Part shown: in pieces, positions 10,736-19,095 of the stretch | Numbering within the stretch: position 1 is the first letter of the stretch | Layout: each line of letters opens with the position of its first letter | Assembly (NCBI GenBank): GCA_016946835.1 | Contig: JACVTC010000467.1 | Span: 1-25,452, forward strand | Origin: Neocallimastix lanati (nom. inval.) | Taxonomy: Eukaryota; Neocallimastigomycota; Neocallimastigomycetes; Neocallimastigales; Neocallimastigaceae | Length of the DNA: 25,452 bases | Direction of reading: 5' to 3' | Made by a program: the position numbers and the translations under genes | The notes under the pieces: model-generated | The model's input: the letters and a program-made list of their open reading frames with translations, nothing else | Told to the model about the DNA's origin: nothing | The model's database searches: none

Positions 10736-11444
10736 ATCAATATTTATTTATTTAAATTTATAAAAGAAAAATAATAATAATGTAATTATTTATTTAATAA
10801 AAAGAAAATTATTGATTATATTTTATTTCACTAAAAATTACATGTGTTTATATTTTTTTATCAAATTAAATTTTGTAAAGCCTAACTATTTCTTAATAAA
10901 CTAATTACTAATTATTTTAATAAATAAAACATTCAAATTGAAATTGAATTATTATTTTAGTTAATAATATTATTGTTATAAATAGTAGTTATATATTATT
11001 GAATTACTAATTATTTAATAATAGTTTAATATTAATATATATAAAATAAAAATAAAGAGATTATACAGAATATTTTAATTGTGGTTTAGTTAAATTTAGT
11101 AATTAAAAATAAATTTAAATTGATAAAGAAAATTTTAATAACTATTTAAATAGATTTGATTATTTTCAATATAACATATTACAAAAGAAATATAATATTA
11201 ATATATTAAGTGGGCAAGGACAATATTCTTAGCTAAAGATTTTAATACAATATAATGGAATCGGATTGATAATTCAAAAAGGAATTATATGTTTATTGGT
11301 GATTTATTAACTTAAGATTTCTATTTAGTAATATTTGAAGAATATTGGAAAGTTCCAATTATATAGAATAGAATAATCTATAAGGTTAGAATAATTTATA
11401 TTATTCTAGCACAATTAGTATTATTTGTTCATTCAGTATTAGAA
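10736..11444. other. Gene-free A+T-rich spacer
   Basis: There is no coding frame, tRNA or clear repeat. A slightly G-richer patch at about 11208-11300 (GTGGGCAAGGACAATATTC and following) weakly resembles GGGCAATGACAATAAGG at about 8298 but has no frame of interest. Confidence 0.55.
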
Positions 11445-11955
11445 TGTAAGAAATCATAATTATTCAATAATGAATAATTAATATATCTTATAATTAATGA
11501 AAAAATCATTAATAATTTATAATTATTTATAAAATAATAATTATTTTTAAAATAATTATTTATTTAAATAATAATTAATATATTCATTGATTTTAACTTA
11601 TAAATTTATTTAATAGTTATATTTTCATATATTGATCTAAATTTATTTACATATTATAATTTATACATTTATATAAATAATATAAAATTTATTTACTTAT
11701 TATTATTATTCATTTAAATAGAATTTTTACAAAAAATTATGTAAATTTGTATTTAATATTTTACCATAAAAATATTAGTTATTCTAATTAAAATGAATTA
11801 TGTATTTTATAATGTATTATAAACTATAAATGTATCTAATCTATCATATTATTTAATCTTTATTTTTTAAATGGAAAAAAAAAAAAAAAATTCTTTTTTT
11901 TATTAATTCCTATCCTATCAATATTTAATATTTTAATAATTAATTAGAAAATCGG

Positions 11956-11995
11956 TAATTAATGTTTTTCCTAACAAATAGGTTTTCTTTAATTA
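11956..11995 (+). ncRNA. ENE-like U-rich internal-loop hairpin, copy 1
   Basis: The outer stem TAATTAA/TTAATTA (11956-11962 with 11989-11995) encloses an internal loop that is U-rich on both sides (TGTTTTT and TTTTCT), closed by an inner CCTA/TAGG stem (11970-11973 with 11979-11982) with apical loop ACAAA. Stem, U5, C-C closed inner stem, G-G, U4 is the layout of ENE elements, which clamp a poly(A) tail in a triple helix. Function is inferred from layout only. An identical copy lies in the inverted LTR at about 15737-15776. Confidence 0.45.
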
Positions 11996-12032
11996 TACGA
12001 TGATCAATATGATTAGAATATTGATCGAAAAA

Positions 12033-12088
12033 CTATTTAGGTTTTTCTTCTAATCTTTTCCTAAATAGATTTTTTGTTAAGATTAGAA
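12033..12088 (+). ncRNA. H-type pseudoknot in LTR, copy 1
   Basis: Stem 1 CTATTTAGG (12033-12041) pairs with CCTAAATAG (12060-12068). Stem 2 TTCTAATCTT (12048-12057) pairs with AAGATTAGAA (12079-12088). The arms are interleaved, so this is a pseudoknot and not nested hairpins. Linkers are TTTTTC, TT and ATTTTTTGTT. The same layout with different stem sequences occurs in three other LTR copies. Confidence 0.6.
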
Positions 12089-12124
12089 AACAAATTTATT
12101 TAACCGATTAATTTTTTAAAAAAA

Positions 12125-12161
12125 TATAAATAGGACTCTTGAATTCTCTTTGAGAAATCAA
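12125..12161 (+). promoter_or_regulatory. LTR TATA box and start-site hairpin, copy 1
   Basis: TATAAATA at 12125-12132 is followed at once by a hairpin TTGAATTCTC / GAGAAATCAA (12139-12161, one mismatch). The same pair, TATA box then an 8-11 bp hairpin with TTGATTTCT-like arms, occurs in all four family 1 LTR copies. This fits a Pol II promoter at the U3/R boundary with the hairpin at the RNA 5' end. Confidence 0.55.
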
Positions 12162-12333
12162 TAGTTATTATTTTAAGAAAATATAATAAATAATAACAAA
12201 TAAAATAAATTTTTTATTTATATATCAAAAAACTATTATTAATAATAAAAGCTTTTTTTTTTATTTTAAAAATATTTACAACTACTATTCTACTGTAGCT
12301 TGGTTATTGTTTATTATATTTATTTATAATAAA

Positions 12334-14051
12334 CTCGGCATAATTTAAGTATAATTTTTATTTTTTAATTTTTATTTTCTCAATTCTAATATTATGTAAA
12401 AATAATATTAAAATTGTAGATAATAGTTATATTAATTAATTTTAGTTTTAGTTTAGCTATTACATAGAAATATGGTCCATTACATCGAATTTCTATTTTG
12501 TTATTGGTAAATATACTAATATTCCAAATAACACTTAACAATTTATTATTATTAAAATACTTAATTTCTGTCTTATTTATTATTTTATTTAATTTACTTT
12601 TTATTTATTATAAAATTATAAATCTCAATTTTTCTTGATCTCAATTTCCCTAAATTGAGATCTCATTAAATTTCGAAATTATTTTTATTTTTATTTTAAT
12701 TATTTAACCACTCTCTTTTAATTAAATTATTTCTAATTTCTATATATATTAAAAATTTTATACATTAAAATTTTGTACAACTTTGTACTACATTTATGAT
12801 TATTAATATTTACTTTTTTGTTAAATTTAAATTGAGTGTTTAGGTAAGATTCTTGCTATATCTTTCCTAGTTTTGGGTTAAATTGGTCAGGTCAAGATGT
12901 TTTTATTAATTATAACAATTTAATTAAATTTAAATAATAAATAACACACACAGAGTTTTATAATTAAGATTTCAATATTTAAGATTTATGTTTTATTAGA
13001 ACTTGATTTAATATATATTTTAATAATAAAATTAACTAAGATTAATATAAAGAATTACTTATTGTTATAATTAATTCATTAACTTTTATGTTAATATTTT
13101 AGAATTTAATAGTTAGTTAAAGGTTACTAAGTTAATAATCTTACAAAGAATTCAAAATATGGAATTTCAAATCCTTTTTATACTTAAACTAAAATAATAA
13201 TTAACAATATAAATAATTAATACATTCTAATCTTAATATATTCATACATGTATATAAACTATATAAAATATAATAATAAAATAATATTGATAAGAATCTT
13301 TTAATACAATAACTATATAACTTATTCATAAAACAATTTAATAATAAAACTAATTTAATAATAAAATATAAAAAAAAAATAAAATAAAATATTAAAACTA
13401 ATTAAAAATTCTCTTTCGGAAATCTTTAGAATGATAAAGAATTCCTTAGAATCTTTTAGAAAATAATTGAATAAAAATATATAATAATAAAATATATAAA
13501 ACTTATAAAACTTATTTAAAATATTATAAAACTATTACTAATAGCTAATTCTGTATTTTTAATTAATAATAAAAATTAATAATATAATTTCCAAGTTAAG
13601 AGATTTATCTAATATAAATTTCTTAATTAATAATTTAGGGTCTTGATTAAATAATTAAATTATATTTTTATATTTAAATATCTTTAAAGTCCAATATCTC
13701 GTTATCTAGTTGTCCAATAAGGTTGATTTTATCATATGTTGTAGTTCTCGACCGTAGCTTTCTAATGAATATATTTTTAGCGGGAATGTCAATATAATAT
13801 TTCCATTATTTGTCGTATTGTCGTTGTTTTTCTTCATGCTATTTTTATCAAATACTTAAGGGTTAAATTAAATTAAATTATATTTAATAAATAAGTCCAA
13901 ACCCTTTGGTTTCTAGTTCTTTAATGTTTCTAATATTTATTTTTATAATTAAAATCAAATTAAAATAATTTTTGTCAATAACTAAATTAAATTTCAATTG
14001 ATCTAATAGTGAATTTTAATTTCAAATCCACTAGTATTCGTGACATTTTTA
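12334..14051. other. Gene-free region with decayed element pieces
   Basis: No coding frame can be supported. It holds a perfect hairpin at 12637-12662. At about 12885-12897, GTCAGGTCAAGATG resembles the family 2 motif TTAGGTCAAGATGCC. At about 13141-13190, TTACAAAGAATTC and CCTTTTTATACTT resemble the hairpin arms of family 2. It is probably an old family 2 copy too eroded to delimit. TTTTAGTTTTAGTTTAGCTA near 12440 matches, inverted, a segment at about 15700-15720. Confidence 0.5.
12637..12662. other. Perfect 11-bp hairpin
   Basis: GATCTCAATTT and AAATTGAGATC flank a four-base CCCT loop, with no mismatch. It is isolated, with no T run or gene beside it that would make it a terminator. Its role is unknown. 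Confidence 0.6.
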
Positions 14052-14324
14052 TGTTAAGATTTTAGTATAATTTATAGTTTAAATTTAAATAAAATAATAT
14101 GTTATATTAAAAAATATTCACTAAGTCGATATGTCTATATAGTAATATACTATATAGATATATAATAATAATAATAAATATTTAAATGTTTAGTTTAATA
14201 AAAATTTATTTATAATAAACTTTGATAATTAGAATTATCAAATTAATTTAATTTTAAATTTGTTTATTTTATTTAATAATAAAATATCTATAATATATTA
14301 CTATTAAGGTAATTTTACAATAAC

Positions 14325-14378
14325 CTTACAAAGAACATAAAAGATAGATTTTTACATCTTTCTTTTATACTTTGTAAG
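14325..14378. other. Long 21-bp segmented hairpin in family 2
   Basis: CTTACAAAG (14325-14333) pairs with CTTTGTAAG (14370-14378). ATAAAAGA (14337-14344) pairs with TCTTTTAT (14361-14368), and AGAT (14346-14349) pairs with ATCT (14356-14359), with small mismatches between blocks and a TTTTAC loop. The equivalent in the longer copy (17669-17722) also pairs, with changed inner arms. Confidence 0.6.
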
Positions 14379-14536
14379 TTACATAATAATAATATTTAAT
14401 TATAAGATAGTAATAATATAGTAATATAAATAATAATAAAATATAAGGATAGATTTAATTATATAATTAATTTGAATAATTGAATTTAATATAGATATGT
14501 TGTAAACATATATAAAAACATAATATAAATAAAATA

Positions 14537-14548
14537 CACGTGACGTCA
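14537..14548. promoter_or_regulatory. Overlapping E-box and CRE palindromes
   Basis: CACGTGACGTCA holds a complete CACGTG (14537-14542) and a complete TGACGTCA (14541-14548) sharing two bases. These are binding palindromes for bHLH and for bZIP (ATF/CREB) factors. In a region nearly devoid of G+C this stands out. The longer family 2 copy keeps only CACGTG at 16991-16996, then a decayed TTGTCA. It may be an enhancer of the mobile element; this is inferred from sequence alone. Confidence 0.4.
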
Positions 14549-15171
14549 AATGTATCATTGAAATTAATTATTAATATAAACCTTATTTATTAATATTCTC
14601 AGGATTATTAGGCCTAAGATAACCCTTTAAATATTAAACAAGAATTTATATTAATTATTAATTATTTAAATATATATTATTTATAATTAAATAAATAATA
14701 TTTTTAATTATTGAAATGTAAATAACTGGAATTGAGATTTCAATTCAGTTATAATTTCAACATTTTACCCTAATGCTATGTTAATTTTATAAATTTCAGT
14801 TGGTCTTGTACCAAAATGTAATAATTCTATTAAGAACTAACTCAAAATAGAATTATTAACTACAACTTAACGACTAATTCATTAAGTTGAGAAAATAAAA
14901 TAAAATAAATTTTTTTACCTTTAGAGTAGAGTTTATTATAAAATTAATTATAATAATAACACAAAAAGTAAGGGAAGAATTGTTTGTATAAATTGATTTT
15001 AAAAATATGTTTTTGAATAAAATATTTTTATTAATTTATTAAAGTTAAAAATATAAAATTGTTACTATTATAACTATGTTTTTTATAATAATAACTCTTG
15101 ATTTCTCAAAGAGAACTCAAGAGCCTTATTTATATTTTTTTATGAAAATAAGGTTAAATAAGAAAGGGTTT

Positions 15172-15228
15172 TCTAATCTTAACAAATCTCTTATCTAGGA
15201 AAAGATTAGATAGAAAAACCTAGATAAG
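15172..15228 (-). ncRNA. H-type pseudoknot in LTR, copy 2
   Basis: On the minus strand, stem 1 is CTTATCTAGG/CCTAGATAAG (15228-15219 with 15199-15190) and stem 2 is TCTAATCTT/AAGATTAGA (15210-15202 with 15180-15172). The U-rich linker after stem 1 reads TTTTTCTA. Compared with copy 1, stem 1 differs on both arms at matching positions, so pairing is kept. Confidence 0.6.
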
Positions 15229-15264
15229 TTTTCGATCGATATTCTATCCATATCGATCATCGCA

Positions 15265-15319
15265 TTAATTAAGTAAAACCGATTACTTCTAAAAAGTAAT
15301 TGGAAAAAATCTTAATTAA
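15265..15319 (-). ncRNA. ENE-like U-rich internal-loop hairpin, copy 2
   Basis: The outer stem TTAATTAAG/CTTAATTAA (15319-15311 with 15273-15265) is followed on the minus strand by ATTTTTT on one side and TTTTA on the other side of an internal loop, closed by a longer inner stem CCAATTACTT/AAGTAATCGG (15303-15294 with 15288-15279). One inner pair is A-C on this strand and G-T on the plus strand, a small point against the minus strand being the folded RNA in this copy. Confidence 0.4.
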
Positions 15320-15424
15320 CCGATTTTCCAATCTAATGATCGAAAATAAAAGAATAAAATAATAAAAGATATTTCGATCATATAATTTATCCTTATATTA
15401 AAAATATAAAATTAAATAGTTAAT

Positions 15425-15497
15425 AAAATACAGAATACATTATAAAATACAGAATACATTATAAAATACAGGATAAAATACAATACAAAATACATTA
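15425..15497. repeat. About 19-bp tandem repeat
   Basis: AATACAGAATACATTATAA and shortened variants recur about three times within U3 of the minus-orientation LTR. The family 1 LTR at 11445 has a single related segment (TATGTATTTTATAATG near 11805-11820), so this is a local expansion. Confidence 0.7.
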
Positions 15498-15721
15498 GTT
15501 ACAGTAGAGAATTTAACATATTGTAAATATATTATTTAAAATTAATTAAATAAATTTTGTTAAATTAATGAATATTTAAAATTAAATTAAATAATTTGAT
15601 AAATATTATATGTAATTAAATAAAGTTATAATTATAATAACTTAACTAAGAAAATATAATTATTTGCTAACAAATAATTATAGATTCTCACACAAAATTG
15701 TAATAGCTATACTAAAACTAA

Positions 15722-15835
15722 AATTGATCATCGTATAATTAAAGAAAACCTATTTGTTAGGAAAAACATTAATTACCGATTTTCCAATTAATTATAAAAT
15801 ATTAAATATTGATAGGATAGGAATTAATAAAAAAA

Positions 15836-15873
<38 letters not shown>

Positions 15874-16302
15874 CATTTAAAAAATAAAGATTAAATAATA
15901 TGATAGATTAGATACATTTATAGTTTATAATACATTATAAAATACATAATTCATTTTAATTAAAATAACTAATATTTTTATGGTAAAATATTAAATACAA
16001 ATTTACATAATTTTTTGTAAAAATTCTATTTAAATGAATAATAATAATAAGTAAATAAATTATATATTATTTATATAAATGTATAAAATTATAATATATA
16101 AATAAATTTAAATCAATATATGAAAATATAACTATTAAATAAATTTATAAGTTAAAATCAATGAATATATTAATTATTATTTAAATAAATAATTATTTTA
16201 AAAATAATTATTATTTTATAAATAATTATAAATTATTAATGATTTTTCATTAATTATAAGAAATATTAATTATTCATTATTGAATAATTATGATTTCTTA
16301 CA
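15722..16302 (-). mobile_element. Family 1 LTR, truncated, minus orientation
   Basis: Read on the minus strand from 16302 it starts TGTAAGAAATCATAATTATT and repeats 11445-12010 almost base for base, including a poly(T) run (about 15839-15873) in place of the poly(A) run of the other arm and an identical ENE-like element near 15737-15776. It then jumps after GATGATCAA to a segment matching about 12437, so the pseudoknot, TATA box and R part are missing. With the copy at 11445 it forms an inverted repeat enclosing about 3.7 kb. Confidence 0.7.
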
Positions 16303-16305
16303 AAA

Positions 16306-16790
16306 TGTTGAGGTTCATATTAGAAAAGGAGTGTGAACATTAAATAAATAGATAAATTAAATAATTACTAAATTACACTAAAAGAATTTATTATTACACA
16401 TTATAAATTTTATTTAAAGAACTATTATTAAAAATATTTATTATTTATAAATTATATAATTATTTTATTGTTAAAAATAACTTTATTAATATTAATATTT
16501 ATTTTAATAACAATATGGGAAACCTTTCAATTATTATTCCTATTTCATTATCACTACTATTTCTACTATTTCTTTTCTCAGAAAGGCCCCCTTCATAAAA
16601 TAATATGGATAATACATATTTTATATTATTTAATTACATTATTAAAACCAATCATATGAATTAATTAATTACAAAAATTTAATATTTAAAATAATAAAAT
16701 ATAATTAATATAAAAAAAATTATTAATATAAAATATAAGAAAATTATTAATAGTAAAGAATATAATAATATATTTTTTATATAATAAATT
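16306..16790 (+). repeat. Family 3 repeat, copy C, left part
   Basis: It starts TGTTGAGGTTCATATTAG and follows copies A and B to ATAATAAATT, where a family 2 element interrupts it. The paired CCTTTC/GAAAGG blocks are kept, while the loop between them differs. A 63-codon frame (16468-16659) shifts register against the one in copy A and is not a gene. The right part resumes at 18189. Confidence 0.8.
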
Positions 16791-18188
16791 TGTTAAGATA
16801 ATAACTGAATTTCAATTCAATTTCAATTTCGATAATTCAGTTATTTGAATTTCAATATTAATAAAAAATAATAATATAATAATTAATAATAAAATAATAA
16901 TATTATTAAAATATTTAGGAATTAGTCTAGGCCAACTAATTACTAAGTATTATTAACATATTGAAATTAATATATATTAAATAATGTAAACACGTGATTG
17001 TCATTAAATTAATTTCTACATATTATATTTTAATTATAAAATATAATATTTAGCTATATTAGATTCTTATATTTTATTTATATTAAATATTTATATTATT
17101 ATCTTATTTTATATTATCAATATCAAACTTTTATTAATGCTATTACATATTCATATTAATAATTAATATTTTAATAATTAATTATTTTATATAAATACAT
17201 GTTTAAATCTTTTGATTAATCCTTTGTAGGATTATTGTAATTTAAATTATAGTAATAATTATATAAAATAATAATGTAATAAAATATTATTAAGATTAAA
17301 TAAAATTTATATTTTAAATAAAAACTTAATTATAAAATTTACTAATAACATATGTTTTAAATAAGAGTAAAATTAAGTTATTAAATAATTAATATAATTT
17401 GGCATCTTGACCTAATCGTTAAGACCAAATTATCTTAAAACTTTAACAAAATTTGTTAAAAAGTAAACAGGTTGAATTTAACGAGGAATCAGGTTGATAT
17501 ATCTATATAATATAACTATATAGATATAAGTAAATTACTAAAATAAAAGAGTTATAAAGTTAAATTTGTTAATTTAACACTTAATTAAAACTAATAATTG
17601 GTTTGATATGATAAAAATTTTTATTTATTAATAAAAATATATAGTTATATTATAATAGGTTAACTATAACCTTACAAAGGACAAAAAGATAAATTTGAAT
17701 TTTCTTTTTATACTTTGTAGGTTTGAGAATATTGATAATAATAATATAAAGTTGATAATAATAATATTTAGTATAAGAATATGTTTAATATAAATAAATT
17801 ATATTTTTTAATCTAATATATTAGCTAATATATATAATATAATATTAAATTTAAATATTTAATATAGTAATTAATAATTAATAATTAATTAAATCAATAT
17901 AACATAAATTAATACATAAACATTAATTTATGAATCAAGGATGACATGACCAAATGATTCATGTTAATAAATATTTTATTTATTAATAATATTTAAGTTT
18001 AATATGATATCATTAGAATCAGTAGGCCTAAGCTGTTCCTAAGATGATCAAATAACTTATAATATTATAAAATAAATAAAATTTAAAGAATAATTAATGA
18101 ATTATAAATTTTTATTAATTATTTTGTTTTTAATAATTTTAATTGAAATTAATTGAAATTGAAATTTAATTCAGTTTTAATTTCAACA
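16791..18188. mobile_element. Family 2 element with 5-bp target duplication
   Basis: This 1398-bp insertion splits family 3 copy C. It starts TGTTAAGATAATAACTGAAT and ends GTTTTAATTTCAACA, and AAATT flanks it on both sides (16786-16790 and 18189-18193). Removing the element and one AAATT restores the sequence of copy B, which acts as an empty-site reference. The two ends are imperfect inverted repeats of about 40 bp, with looser inverted similarity (CTTAGGCC-like blocks, CACGTG at 16991) reaching some 200 bp inward. TG...CA ends with 5-bp duplication suggest a solo LTR; the long inverted ends are also compatible with a non-autonomous DNA element. No coding frame is present. Confidence 0.75.
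17669..17722. other. Long segmented hairpin in family 2, second copy
   Basis: ACCT-ACAAAG (17669-17679, one bulged T) pairs with CTTTGT-AGGT (17713-17722), and AAAAAG (17683-17688) pairs with CTTTTT (17704-17709). It is the counterpart of the hairpin at 14325-14378, with inner arms changed on both sides. Confidence 0.55.
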
Positions 18189-18238
18189 AAATTATTAAAA
18201 ATTTAATTAAAAATATCATTATTATTCTATTCTTTATT
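18189..18238 (+). repeat. Family 3 repeat, copy C, right part
   Basis: After the target duplication the family 3 tail resumes (TTAATTAAAAATATCATT, then ATTCTATTCTTTATT) and ends about 17 bp before the mature tRNA-Arg sequence. The split copy totals about 528 bp, matching the 525-bp unit. Confidence 0.75.
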
Positions 18239-18255
18239 AAAAAATATAAGCAGAA

Positions 18256-18329
18256 GCTCGCGTAGCCTAATCGGATAGGGCGTCAGACTTCTAATCTGAA
18301 GATTGCGGGTTCAAGTCCCGCCGTGAGTG
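18256..18329 (+). tRNA. tRNA-Arg (anticodon UCU)
   Basis: A complete cloverleaf without intron. Acceptor GCTCGCG (18256-18262) pairs with CGTGAGT (18322-18328), including G-U pairs, and the discriminator is G. The anticodon stem TCAGA/TCTGA encloses CTTCTAA, giving anticodon UCU, which reads AGA/AGG. The T arm GCGGG/CCCGC encloses TTCAAGT and includes the internal B-box promoter. GCTCGCG...CGTGAGTG is the fungal type of this tRNA. AGA should be a favoured Arg codon in such an A+T-rich genome. Confidence 0.95.
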
Positions 18330-18335
18330 TTATTA

Positions 18336-18353
18336 TTTTTAAAAATTTTTTTT
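18336..18353 (+). terminator. Pol III T-run terminator of tRNA-Arg
   Basis: A run of five T starts 7 bases after the discriminator, followed by a run of eight T. Runs of four or more T on the sense strand end Pol III transcription. Confidence 0.7.
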
Positions 18354-18372
18354 AATTTTTATTAATAATAAC

Positions 18373-18378
18373 AAAAAA
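18373..18378 (-). terminator. Pol III T-run terminator of tRNA-Thr
   Basis: Six A on the plus strand give six T on the tRNA-Thr sense strand two bases past its 3' end. The two convergent tRNA genes share a 51-bp spacer holding both terminators. Confidence 0.7.
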
Positions 18379-18380
18379 TA

Positions 18381-18452
18381 TGCCTATTGACGGAATCGAA
18401 CCACCGACCTTCGCTTTACAAGAGCGACGCTCTACCACTAAGCCAAACAGGC
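18381..18452 (-). tRNA. tRNA-Thr (anticodon UGU)
   Basis: A complete 72-nt cloverleaf without intron on the minus strand. Acceptor GCCTGTT pairs with AATAGGC (one G-U), and the discriminator is A. The anticodon stem TCGCT/AGCGA encloses CTTGTAA, giving UGU, which reads ACA/ACG. The D arm contains AGTGGTAGA and the T loop contains GTTCGATTC, the usual Pol III A- and B-box sequences. It is convergent with tRNA-Arg. Confidence 0.95.
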
Positions 18453-18581
18453 ACTTAGTTATTAATTATAATAATCATATGTAAGAAACTCTAATAAAAA
18501 GAAAGTTTATTTTTTATATTGATTGAGTTTATTATTAAAAAAAAAATAAAGAAAAATACTTATTTAAATAGACGAAAATTA

Positions 18582-18840
18582 GAAAAAGTAGAAGACTGTT
18601 ATATAAAAATAAGTTTTTAAAACACAAAATTTTATTAAAAAAAATTTTAAACTTTAAATTTTAGGTTATCATTATTTTTAATATTTATCTTTATTAATAG
18701 TTTTAATAATCGAAAAAGTAGAAGACTGTTATATAAAAATAAGTTTTTAAAACACAAAATTTTATTAAAAAAAATTTTAAACTTTAAATTTTAGGTTATC
18801 ATTATTTTTAATATTTATCTTTATTAATAGTTTTAATAAT
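18582..18840. repeat. Perfect 130-bp tandem duplication
   Basis: The block starting GAAAAAGTAGAAGACTGTTA is present at 18582 and again at 18712, with no difference over about 129 bases. It lies between the start-site hairpin and AATAAA of the 3' LTR, so it lengthens R/U5. The lack of any divergence means a recent event or an assembly duplication. Confidence 0.85.
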
Positions 18841-18945
18841 AATAATTCTTGATTTCTGAAAAAACAGAAATCAATCGTTATTTTATACTTTTTTATTTAT
18901 TAATTAATCTTATTTTATATTTATTTATTATTATTATTTTTTTAT

Positions 18946-19045
18946 CATGTGTCTGTTTAATTAATTAATTATTATTATTTTTTTTTTCATGTGTCTGTTT
19001 AATTAATTAATTATTATTATTTTTTTTTTTTCATGTGTTTATTTA
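18946..19045. repeat. Triplicated 42-bp unit in U3
   Basis: CATGTGTCTGTTTAATTAAT followed by TTATTATTATT and a T run occurs at 18946 and 18988, and a shortened form occurs at 19032. It separates the pseudoknot from the TATA box in this LTR; the other LTR copies lack it. Confidence 0.75.
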
Positions 19046-19095
19046 ATAATTATTTAATATAATATATTAATTATTTCTTAATTAAGCTATTGTTT

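Larger units (their letters stand above)
11445..12333 (+). mobile_element. Family 1 LTR, plus orientation
   Basis: It starts TGTAAGAAATCATAATTATT, the same TGTAAGAAAT start as the LTR that directly follows the polypurine tract of the Ty3-type element at 19490. In order it carries a terminal hairpin (AATTATTCA/TGAATAATT), a poly(A) run near 11876-11890, an ENE-like element (11956-11995), a pseudoknot (12033-12088), TATAAATA (12125-12132), a hairpin near the expected start site (12139-12161) and AATAAA (12328-12333). This is the order expected of U3 then R. The 3' limit is uncertain. Its first 560 bp are repeated almost exactly, inverted, at 15722-16302. Confidence 0.65.
14052..14762. mobile_element. 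Family 2 element, short copy
   Basis: The right end ATAATTTCAACA matches the right end of the better-defined family 2 element at 16791-18188, and the left end TGTTAAGAT matches its left end. TTTTA lies on both sides (14047-14051 and 14763-14767), a possible 5-bp target duplication, though weak in such A+T-rich DNA. Inside are a CTATATAG-type segment (14130-14162), a long hairpin (14325-14378), a CACGTGACGTCA box (14537-14548) and AGGCCTAA near 14610, all with counterparts in the longer copy. It has no coding capacity, so it is non-autonomous or a solo LTR. Confidence 0.5.
14941..15503 (-). mobile_element. Family 1 LTR-like copy, minus orientation
   Basis: In minus-strand order it carries a start TGTAACTAATG (right end 15503), a small tandem repeat, an ENE-like element (15265-15319), a pseudoknot (15172-15228), TATAAATA (15127-15134), a hairpin CTCTTGA/TCAAGAG (15095-15123) and AATAAA (14942-14947). 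The series matches the other family 1 LTRs. GTAGA stands just outside both ends (14936-14940 and 15504-15508), a possible target duplication, although the inner left base is not the TG expected, so the left limit is tentative. Confidence 0.5.

Noticed and set aside
12033-12088. Known small self-cleaving ribozyme (hammerhead, HDV-like, twister, pistol)
   Set aside because: The conserved linkers lack the core motifs of these classes as I know them (for example CUGAUGA/GAAA of hammerhead). The conserved bases are U tracts and CC/GG closures.
12139-12161. Hairpins in LTRs as rho-independent terminators
   Set aside because: This is a eukaryotic context, and each hairpin lies just after a TATA box at the same offset in four copies, so a start-site role fits better.
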